DNA of 13,913 nt from Actinomycetes bacterium (lineage in GTDB: Bacteria; Actinomycetota; Actinomycetes; S36-B12; UBA10799): contig JAKOZM010000209.1 in the NCBI GenBank assembly GCA_029779995.1, positions 1 through 13,913 on the forward strand. The letters run 5' to 3'. Each line of letters opens with the position of its first letter. Position 1 is the first letter of the stretch. Below, piece by piece: positions 9,411-13,913 of the stretch. The translations under genes and the position numbers were made by a program. The notes under the pieces are model-generated. The model was given only the letters and a program-made list of their open reading frames with translations, was not told where the DNA came from and ran no database searches.

Positions 9411-10505
9411 ATGACACAACGCACGATCACGGTCCTCGGCGGTGGCAACGGGGGACGCACAGCAGCGGCCGAGTTCGGGATCGCCGGCCACACGGTGACC
9501 CTCTGGGAGGTGCCGGCGTTCGCCGATGGACTCGCGGCCATCGCGGCATCGGGCCGCATTGAAGCGAACGGGAAGATCCAGGGCAGCGCCCCGGTGCGGG
9601 TGGAGAGCGATCTCGCGACAGCCGTCGCCGGCTCCGAGGCCATCTTCGTCGTCATCCCGACGAACCACCAACTCACCCTGGCAGGCCTGCTCGCTCCCCA
9701 CCTGCGCGACGGGATGAACCTGGTCTTGATGCCCGGTTCGCTGGGTTCCCTGGCGGTCGCGCACTTCCTGACTGAGAACGGGGTCAGCGCCGACGTCACC
9801 GTCTCGGAGATCGCCGCGCTGCCGTATGCAACCCGGATCACGGGCCCGACCCAGGTCACGGTCTTCGGTCGGCGCAAGATCGTCTCGGTCGGCACCTTCC
9901 CCGCAGTGCACAGCGACCGGGTGGCCGCTGTCCTCGACGACCTCTACCCGGGCATCGAAGTGATGCCGAACGTGCTGGCCGCCGGGCTGAGCAACCCGAA
10001 CCCAACCCTGCACTGCCTCGGGGTGCTGATGTCTGCCAGCCGCATCGAATACAGCCACGGCGAGTTCTACTACTACGAGGAGGGCATGACCCCGCATGTC
10101 TGCCAGGCCATCGAGGCGATCGACGCCGAACGGTTGGCCATCGGCCGCGCCCTTGGGATCGACCTGCTCAGTCTGCGCGACACCTACGCCGTCATGGGTT
10201 ACGGCCCCAGCGGGGACACCTTCTGGTCGGTCATCCGGGGGGTCTCGGCGCTGACCGGCATCAAGGGCCCGATGCAGATCGACTCCCGCTACCTCACCGA
10301 AGACGTGCCGGTGGGCCTGACCATCTACTCCCAACTCGGTCGGCAGGTAGGTGTCGCTCCCGTCCTCATGGAGTCAGTCATCCACCTCAGCGGCGCCCTG
10401 CTCGGCACCGACTTCGCCCAGGATCGCCGCACGGCTGCGAGTTGCGGGATCGCGGGGCTGGATGCGCCCGGTCTGCTCGAATTCGTGGCGACCGGACGCC
10501 GCTGA
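9411..10505 (+). CDS. NAD(P)-dependent octopine/nopaline (opine) dehydrogenase family protein
   Basis: Predicted cytosolic oxidoreductase of the octopine/nopaline dehydrogenase family (PF02317 type), which reductively condenses the amino group of an amino acid with a 2-oxo acid to give an opine, or runs the reverse. At 364 aa it has normal length. The N-terminal Rossmann fold opens with ITVLGGGNGGRTAAAEFG (residues 6-23), the dinucleotide-binding turn. The C-terminal domain carries NPNPTLHCLG with H201, EYSHGEFYYYEEGMTP, and DSRYLTEDVPVG with D298. H201 and D298 sit almost exactly where the catalytic His-Asp pair lies in Arthrobacter CENDH (His202/Asp297). The start is the ATG at 9411, read as leaderless; TTG 9402 is the alternative. 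It follows the MFS gene by 47 bp. Actual substrates are unknown; octopine or nopaline should not be assumed. It is not the separate DUF2338 family of staphylopine dehydrogenases. Confidence 0.87.
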   Translation: MTQRTITVLGGGNGGRTAAAEFGIAGHTVTLWEVPAFADGLAAIAASGRIEANGKIQGSAPVRVESDLATAVAGSEAIFVVIPTNHQLTLAGLLAPHLRDGMNLVLMPGSLGSLAVAHFLTENGVSADVTVSEIAALPYATRITGPTQVTVFGRRKIVSVGTFPAVHSDRVAAVLDDLYPGIEVMPNVLAAGLSNPNPTLHCLGVLMSASRIEYSHGEFYYYEEGMTPHVCQAIEAIDAERLAIGRALGIDLLSLRDTYAVMGYGPSGDTFWSVIRGVSALTGIKGPMQIDSRYLTEDVPVGLTIYSQLGRQVGVAPVLMESVIHLSGALLGTDFAQDRRTAASCGIAGLDAPGLLEFVATGRR

Positions 10506-10518
10506 CACACCCCTGATC

Positions 10519-10547
10519 TACGGTGGGGTTTCGCCCACGCCTAGGAG
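10519..10547 (+). promoter_or_regulatory. Putative -10 box and Shine-Dalgarno site of the DUF1801 gene
   Basis: TACGGT (10519-10524) fits the TAnnnT -10 consensus, and AGGAG (10543-10547) lies 5 bases before the ATG at 10553. The implied leader is about 20 nt. I do not see a good -35 element. The ribosome site decides the start at 10553 over the further upstream in-frame codon at 10523. Confidence 0.45.
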
Positions 10548-10552
10548 ATCTC

Positions 10553-11005
10553 ATGCACAGCGATGCTGCCACCGTGACCGACTACGTCCTCTCCCTGCCC
10601 GAACCCCGGCGCAGCGAGATCGAGCGCACCCTGGAGATCGTGCGGCCGGCTCTGCCTGAGGGGTTGGCGGAGAGCATGGACTACGGCATGATCACGTGGT
10701 CCGTTCCGCTGACGGTCGAGCCGGACACCTACAACGGCAAGCCGCTAATGTTCGGTGCTCTCGCCTCGCAGAAGAACACCATCTCGTTGTACCTGATGAC
10801 GATCTACACCGGCATGCCGATGACCGAGGACGAGTTCCGCATGCGGTGGGCCGGTCCCAAGAAGTTGAACATGGGCCGTAGTTGTGTGCGCTACAAGGCT
10901 GTCGATGACCTCGATGTCCCGCTCATCGTGGAGTCGCTGCAGGTACCGGTTCAGACGTTCATCGCTGCCGTCAACGAGTCACGCCAGACGCGCAGGTCTA
11001 AGTAG
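10553..11005 (+). CDS. DUF1801 (YdhG/CyaY-like fold) domain protein
   Basis: A 150-aa soluble protein matching the DUF1801 family, whose fold resembles frataxin/CyaY. Members are often labelled iron chaperones by structural analogy, but their function is not established. Family features: an N-terminal helix with YVLSLPEPRRSEIE (11-24), the LAESMDYGMITW block (38-49), NGKPLMFGALASQKNTISLY (61-80), and the closing GRSCVRYKAVDDLDVPLI segment (108-125). There is no signal peptide or membrane segment. The start at 10553 is supported by AGGAG 5 bases upstream; the upstream extension from 10523 would include the promoter region. The cupin gene follows 24 bp later with its own -10-like box, so the two need not be one operon. 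Confidence 0.82.
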   Translation: MHSDAATVTDYVLSLPEPRRSEIERTLEIVRPALPEGLAESMDYGMITWSVPLTVEPDTYNGKPLMFGALASQKNTISLYLMTIYTGMPMTEDEFRMRWAGPKKLNMGRSCVRYKAVDDLDVPLIVESLQVPVQTFIAAVNESRQTRRSK

Positions 11006-11017
11006 GACCGCAGCGCC

Positions 11018-11023
11018 GATACT
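11018..11023 (+). promoter_or_regulatory. -10-like box for a leaderless cupin transcript
   Basis: GATACT is followed by 6 bases (AGGACC) and the ATG at 11030. The only Shine-Dalgarno-like bases (AGGA) end 2 bases from the ATG, too close to work, so a leaderless start is the simplest reading. No -35 element is evident, and the first base departs from TAnnnT, so this is only moderately supported. Confidence 0.4.
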
Positions 11024-11029
11024 AGGACC

Positions 11030-11383
11030 ATGGCAACAACACCGACGGACCAGTCGCAGACCCAAACCGGCATCTTCGAGGCGCTACCGATCTCGACCGA
11101 GGCCACCACCTCCCGGGTGGTGGTGAACAACGCACTGCTACGTGTGGTCGTCTTCGCCATGGACGAAGGCCAAGAACTCACCGACCACGCATCCGCCAGG
11201 GCCGTTGTGGTGCAGGTGCTCGACGGTGGCATGGACTTCAGTTACGCAGGGCAGACGCAGGCGCTCACGGCAGGGGACGTGGTGTACCTCGCACCGAACG
11301 AGCACCATGCGGTCCTCGCGACCAGCCCCTGCCGCTTCGCCCTCACCCTGGTGGCAGTCGATGCCGAACAGGGTTCACACTGA
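11030..11383 (+). CDS. Small single-domain cupin protein
   Basis: A 117-aa protein forming a single cupin beta-barrel. Motif 1 region: DEGQELTDHASARAVVVQVLDG (residues 45-66, key residues G47, H53, G66). Motif 2 region: AGDVVYLAPNEHHAVLA (81-97). H53 and H92/H93 could bind a metal, but the second histidine of motif 1 is replaced (H-A-S instead of HxH) and the usual glutamate is absent, so the metal site is reduced. Such stand-alone cupins of about 110 residues can be sensors, isomerases or stress proteins; nothing here decides. The TGA stop lies inside the 3' end of the convergent AHSA1 gene (9-bp overlap). No signal peptide is seen. Confidence 0.82.
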   Translation: MATTPTDQSQTQTGIFEALPISTEATTSRVVVNNALLRVVVFAMDEGQELTDHASARAVVVQVLDGGMDFSYAGQTQALTAGDVVYLAPNEHHAVLATSPCRFALTLVAVDAEQGSH

Positions 11384-12352
11384 ACTGAGCACCGACTCCT
11401 CGAGGCGGGCGTAGCTGTCTTCCATTCCCTTGGTCATCCCGGTGGCCAGCACGATGTCGCGCACCTCGGCACTCGGGTAGGTGACCACTATGGACAGCAG
11501 GGTGCCGCCTTCGACCGGTGTCAGCGTCAACTCGTTGACGGTGCCGGGACCTTCCATACCGATCATCGACTCGGTGGTCACCGCCCGGTGCGGCGCCACG
11601 GACTCCAGCAGTTCCCCCGTGAAACCGAACCGGTTGGCTCCATCAGCCGACTCCCACTCGTAGCGGTAGCTGTCGCCCACGTGTACCGCGATGTCGCACA
11701 CCGGCATCGTCCAGCCGTCGGGGCCCAGTAGCCAACGCTGCATGAGGTCAGCCTCGTTGTGCGCGCGCCACACCTGCTCGACCGAACCCCGGATGACCCG
11801 AGCGATCCGGACCTGGGTGTCGCTGAGGATCTGGGCATCCGTGGCGGCGCCGGCAGCGAATGTGGTGAGGTCGGCCAGCACCTGATCCATCTGACCCATC
11901 GCAGCGGTCATCCCCTCCTCCATGCCCATGGCAACCAGCTGCTCGAGTTCCTCAGTGGAGTTGAAGTAGGTCGTGGTGGTCACCTGGCAGCCGGACTCCA
12001 CCGTCGAGAAGGCGAAGATCATGCGCATCGAGGGCATCCCCTCGTTCGGCGTTCCATCCTCAGCCGCGAAACCATCGCGTACCTCGAACGAGCGCATCGG
12101 GTCCACCGCGATGAACTCCCAATAGCCGCGGGAAACATCGCCCTCCGGACCGGTCATCGCGTAGTCGCTGCGACCCCCGACGAACATGTCATGCCGGGTG
12201 AAGCGGGCCGGATAGGTCGGCGGACCCCAGAACCGCTCGAGTTGGCGGGGGTCGGCGTAGGCGTTCCAGAGCCGCTGCACTGGAACAGGGAACTGAGCCA
12301 CCACGGTCATGGTGACGGCGACGGGGTCTTTGCTGACAGAGATGATCGGCAT
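11375..12352 (-). CDS. Tandem AHSA1/SRPBCC-domain protein
   Basis: A 325-aa soluble protein made of two helix-grip SRPBCC domains of the AHSA1 type (Bet v 1-like fold with a hydrophobic ligand cavity). Domain 1 spans about residues 12-160 (VPVQRLWNAYADPRQLERFWGP); domain 2 about 180-322 (SVEQVWRAHNEADLMQRWLLGP). Each ends in the same C-terminal helix signature: GMEEGM (143-148) and GMTKGM (305-310). This shows an internal duplication of what is normally a single-domain protein of about 150 aa. The frame extends upstream to 12481 inside the arsR gene, but the ATG at 12352 is chosen because GAAAGG lies 6 bases upstream. It is 10 bp downstream of the arsR-type gene on the same strand, the common ArsR-AHSA1 pairing in actinobacteria. 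Function is unknown; a ligand-binding or lipid-handling role is only inferred from the fold. Confidence 0.88.
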   Translation of the reverse strand: MPIISVSKDPVAVTMTVVAQFPVPVQRLWNAYADPRQLERFWGPPTYPARFTRHDMFVGGRSDYAMTGPEGDVSRGYWEFIAVDPMRSFEVRDGFAAEDGTPNEGMPSMRMIFAFSTVESGCQVTTTTYFNSTEELEQLVAMGMEEGMTAAMGQMDQVLADLTTFAAGAATDAQILSDTQVRIARVIRGSVEQVWRAHNEADLMQRWLLGPDGWTMPVCDIAVHVGDSYRYEWESADGANRFGFTGELLESVAPHRAVTTESMIGMEGPGTVNELTLTPVEGGTLLSIVVTYPSAEVRDIVLATGMTKGMEDSYARLEESVLSSV

Positions 12353-12358
12353 GATGAA

Positions 12359-12364
12359 CCTTTC
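12359..12364 (-). promoter_or_regulatory. Ribosome binding site of the tandem AHSA1 gene
   Basis: On the minus strand GAAAGG, 6 bases before the ATG at 12352, overlaps the TGA stop of the arsR-type gene (TGAAAGG). It decides the AHSA1 start and indicates coupled translation of the two genes. Confidence 0.6.
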
Positions 12365-12710
12365 AGGGGGTTTCTTCGAGGAGTAGCGCGTCGAGTTGGG
12401 TGACTCGGTCGCGCCAGATGATTTCGAACTGATCAAGTAAGGCTTGGGCACGCTGGATGGTCGCCGGGTCCGCCCGCACAAGTCGCTCCCGGCCGTGAGG
12501 CTGCTTGGTCACAAGCCCGGCTCCTTCCAACACTGCGACGTGCTTCTGTACAGCGGCGAACGACATCTCGTAACTGCTCGCCAACTGCGAGACCGACACT
12601 TCACCGCGCAACGTGCGTCGCACGATGTCGCGCCGGGTGCGGTCAGCGAGCGCCCGGAACAGCCGATCGACCTCGTCGTCGGTGAGCTCGGGCACTTCAT
12701 ATACAACCAT
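12363..12710 (-). CDS. ArsR/SmtB-family winged-helix transcriptional repressor
   Basis: A 115-aa DNA-binding protein. Features: N-terminal helix DEVDRLFRALADRTRRDIV (residues 12-30, the typical LADPTRR-type opening), the HTH with SVSQLASSYEMSFAAVQKHV (39-58), then the wing EGAGLVTKQPHGRERLVRAD (62-81) and a C-terminal dimerisation helix. There are no cysteines, so the classical ELCVCDL metal site of ArsR is absent and the signal is probably not a thiophilic metal. This matches the ArsR subgroup (SdpR-like) that is commonly encoded beside AHSA1 proteins. The start codon has no Shine-Dalgarno site; it lies 8 bases after a -10 box and inside a palindrome, so the mRNA is probably leaderless and autorepressed. 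The gene ends 10 bp before the AHSA1 start. Confidence 0.92.
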   Translation of the reverse strand: MVVYEVPELTDDEVDRLFRALADRTRRDIVRRTLRGEVSVSQLASSYEMSFAAVQKHVAVLEGAGLVTKQPHGRERLVRADPATIQRAQALLDQFEIIWRDRVTQLDALLLEETP

Positions 12711-12719
12711 GAGGTTGTA
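12702..12719. promoter_or_regulatory. Probable ArsR operator: perfect 7+7 inverted repeat over the start codon
   Basis: TACAACC (12702-12708), a 4-base spacer, and GGTTGTA (12713-12719) form a perfect inverted repeat. It contains the arsR-type ATG (12708-12710) and touches the last base of the -10 box. A bound dimer would cover the promoter start and the translation start together, so autorepression is the obvious role. The symmetry is seen directly; binding is inferred. Confidence 0.75.
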
Positions 12720-12747
12720 CGTTACTCGACGGTGAGCCGAGGCGCAA
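12719..12747 (-). promoter_or_regulatory. Promoter of the arsR-AHSA1 operon
   Basis: On the minus strand TTGCGC (12747-12742) is followed by a 17-bp spacer and TAACGT (12724-12719), a good housekeeping-type promoter. Eight bases separate the -10 box from the ATG at 12710, so the transcript would start at or very near the start codon. Confidence 0.65.
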
Positions 12748-12771
12748 GGGCGATCCGGCAGGTTCGCCTGA

Positions 12772-12814
12772 TTCGTTCAGGAGCGCCTATTCGCCAACGG
12801 GCGATCTGAACGAA
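12772..12814. repeat. Nested inverted repeat across the stop of the 81-residue orphan gene
   Basis: Perfect 9-bp arms TTCGTTCAG (12772-12780) and CTGAACGAA (12806-12814) enclose 25 bases. Those 25 bases hold a second small stem, TCGCC (12791-12795) and GGCGA (12800-12804). The structure covers the TAG stop (12787-12789) of the minus-strand gene. It could fold in RNA as a terminator-like stem, although no T-run follows, or serve as a protein site. Confidence 0.5.
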
Positions 12815-13032
12815 GGGGCCGCAGTGTTCGGTACCCACATCGCCGCCCGCCTCCGCATCGGCGCTCGGCGCTCGCTGGCCACCACCTCCTGGTGAAGCCG
12901 CCCCAACTTTCCGCTCAGTACGTCGTACTGCAGCAACCCGTCACGTGGCCGGATCGTCGCCACGTCGTCATTCCACAACGACTCCTGCGCCGCGATCACT
13001 CGCTGCAACTCCCGCAACCAGCCCGTTCTCAT
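12787..13032 (-). CDS. Hypothetical protein, 81 aa
   Basis: I do not recognise this protein. The ATG at 13032 is chosen because AAGGGAAGGAA (13049-13039) is a strong purine-rich ribosome site 6 bases upstream; the longer frame back to 13110 would run through it. The N-terminal part (RELQRVIAAQESLWNDDVAT) looks helical and amphipathic. The middle (DGLLQYDVLSGKLGRLHQEV) has mixed character, and the tail is basic (ERRAPMRRRAA) then Pro/Ser rich. There is no signal peptide, membrane segment, cysteine motif or known domain. It lies between the winged-helix-like gene (84 bp upstream) and the arsR operon. The strong ribosome site and a TACCCT box upstream favour a real gene. Confidence 0.55.
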   Translation of the reverse strand: MRTGWLRELQRVIAAQESLWNDDVATIRPRDGLLQYDVLSGKLGRLHQEVVASERRAPMRRRAAMWVPNTAAPSFRSPVGE

Positions 13033-13038
13033 CTGCCG

Positions 13039-13068
13039 TTCCTTCCCTTGGGTGGACACGTCAGGGTA
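13039..13068 (-). promoter_or_regulatory. Putative -10 box and strong Shine-Dalgarno site of the 81-residue orphan gene
   Basis: On the minus strand TACCCT (13068-13063) fits TAnnnT, and AAGGGAAGGAA (13049-13039) lies 6 bases before the ATG at 13032. A leader of about 24 nt would result. No -35 element is obvious. The ribosome site is among the strongest in the window. Confidence 0.45.
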
Positions 13069-13115
13069 GTGACGGCGCCCCCGGATGCGGCGACGGCCGT
13101 CCACAGGCAAGCGGT

Positions 13116-13358
13116 CTAGAGCAGGCCTGCCAGGAGCTCATCGGCGTGCGCGCGGCCGTGTTCGGTGAGCCGGCACGCGCCAAGGCACACCTCGACGAAA
13201 CCCCCGATGATCAATGGCCGGCGGATGGCCGCGATGTCAGGAGCCGGCAGGTCCATGATCTCCTGCAGGTGAACGTCCTGCACCCAGCCGCGCCGGTCGC
13301 GCAACCACAGCAACATCTCGTGCTGGGCCATCACCGTCAGGAACTGGGTCGCGTTCAT
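13116..13358 (-). CDS. Small winged-helix-like protein, 80 aa
   Basis: An 80-aa protein that resembles a minimal winged-helix DNA-binding domain. It has an N-terminal helix (TQFLTVMAQHEMLLWLRDR), a segment that could be the HTH (VQDVHLQEIMDLPAPDIAAI), then LIIGGFVEV and a C-terminal CRLTEHGRAHADELL, much like the LTxxGRxxxxxL wing/helix of MarR/PadR-like proteins. This is read by eye, not from a database hit. The ATG at 13358 is the only usable start: upstream the frame runs without ATG/GTG/TTG to the in-frame stop of the serine hydrolase gene 39 bp away. No Shine-Dalgarno site at proper spacing is present (AGG directly abuts the ATG). It may be read from the hydrolase transcript. Confidence 0.55.
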   Translation of the reverse strand: MNATQFLTVMAQHEMLLWLRDRRGWVQDVHLQEIMDLPAPDIAAIRRPLIIGGFVEVCLGACRLTEHGRAHADELLAGLL

Positions 13359-13397
13359 CCTGGTGTCGGCATCATGAGCATCGAGCGTTAATCGACA

Positions 13398-13913
13398 TCA
13401 CTTCTTGACCGGCGGTGCATGCTCGGGAGCCAGCAGCGCCCCCAGCGACCGGAAGATCCCGTCGCTGGCGTTCGGGTAGCTGCCCTGCGCGTTGAACGCC
13501 GCCTGCTTGAAGGTGGTCGCCACGGCGATGGTCACGTCCTCGTCCGGCAGGTAGGCCATGGTGGCGCCATACCCTCCCAGCAGCGGGTTCTGCAGCAGCC
13601 AGTCCCCGGAGCGCACGATCCCCAGGCCATAGGTGTAGCCGACGCTCTGCTGGAAGCAGGATGGGGTGCAGTTGTCCTCGCGCTGCCCGAACCCCAACAG
13701 CCTGGGCCGCGTCATCGCCCGATAGCTGCGCGGCGACAGCAACTCCCCGGTGCCGATGGCCCGTGCGCTGCGCGCCAGATCACGGATATCGGTGGTCTGG
13801 GTGGCACCCACCGGGGTCCCCCAAGCCATGTTCCAGAAGGTCGACTCTTCGTAGAAGCTCACCGCCGGGTCCAATCCCAGCACCCCGCGGCGCTCCGAGG
13901 AATAAGCATGCAG
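13398..13913 (-). CDS. Serine hydrolase of the beta-lactamase/penicillin-binding fold, C-terminal part (5' end outside window)
   Basis: The last 171 residues of a beta-lactamase-like serine hydrolase. The frame is open to the window edge (LHAYSSERRGVLGLDP is still coding before the GTG at 13883), so the start and the catalytic SxxK and Tyr motifs lie beyond 13913. Visible family features: STFWNMAWGTPVGATQTTDI, the helix GTGELLSPRSYRAMTRP, YTYGLGIVRSGDWLLQNP, then GGYGATMAYLPDEDVTIAV, the usual strand region around the third active-site motif. A CTPSC pair could form a disulfide, which would fit an exported or lipoprotein form as in related mycobacterial and actinobacterial proteins (inference). 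The protein ends PPVKK. The substrate is unknown; true beta-lactam hydrolysis cannot be judged without the N-terminal half. Confidence 0.85.
   Translation of the reverse strand: MHAYSSERRGVLGLDPAVSFYEESTFWNMAWGTPVGATQTTDIRDLARSARAIGTGELLSPRSYRAMTRPRLLGFGQREDNCTPSCFQQSVGYTYGLGIVRSGDWLLQNPLLGGYGATMAYLPDEDVTIAVATTFKQAAFNAQGSYPNASDGIFRSLGALLAPEHAPPVKK

Noticed and set aside
12772..12814. SOS (LexA) box reading of the GTTC...GAAC repeat
   Set aside because: The actinobacterial LexA box needs short spacing between GAAC and GTTC halves; here the arms are 25 bp apart and in the opposite order.
13033..13110. Longer form of the 81-residue orphan protein starting at TTG 13110
   Set aside because: It would translate through the strong AAGGGAAGGAA ribosome site and the -10 box; the Arg-rich extension looks non-coding.
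12945..13391. 148-codon + strand frame opposite the two small minus-strand genes
   Set aside because: No ribosome site or domain seen, and the composition looks like an antisense shadow; the minus-strand genes have a winged-helix-like signature and a strong ribosome site respectively.

Overview
The window is high-GC DNA with strong G/C bias at third codon positions, dense genes, GTG/ATG starts, ATGA stop-start overlaps and several TAnnnT -10 boxes placed directly before start codons. Together with the recC-recB-recD gene order, this points to an actinobacterium (Actinomycetota). I cannot name the genus. I see no rRNA, tRNA, CRISPR array, insertion sequence or phage gene.

Left part (1-7744, + strand): a recC-recB-recD operon. 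recC enters the window already open and lacks its N-terminus. recB and recD are complete and each starts on an ATGA overlap with the gene before it. All the helicase motifs I looked for in RecB and RecD, and the RecB nuclease residues, are intact. The operon should therefore make a working RecBCD double-strand-break resection enzyme.

Middle part (7807-11383, + strand): four small, separately promoted genes. They encode a 14-TM major facilitator transporter, an octopine/nopaline-type opine dehydrogenase, a DUF1801 protein and a small cupin. Gaps are 24-62 bp, and three of the four starts have a TAnnnT-like -10 box close upstream. Two of these (dehydrogenase and cupin) look like leaderless starts. 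The transporter/dehydrogenase pair is the most suggestive metabolic unit: synthesis of an opine-like secondary amine dicarboxylate plus transport.

Right part (11375-13913, - strand): reading right to left, a serine hydrolase of the beta-lactamase fold cut by the window edge, a small winged-helix-like protein, an 81-residue orphan protein, an ArsR-family repressor, and a protein made of two fused AHSA1/SRPBCC domains. The ArsR and AHSA1 genes form a 10-bp-spaced operon. A clear promoter (TTGCGC-17-TAACGT) drives it, and a perfect 7+7 palindrome overlaps the -10 box and the ArsR start codon, an evident autoregulation site. The tandem AHSA1 gene ends tail-to-tail with the cupin gene, the two sharing 9 bp.

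I found no convincing new defence or mobile system. The points most worth following are the ArsR operator/start-codon arrangement, the opine dehydrogenase-transporter pair, and the unrecognised small genes between 12787 and 13358.
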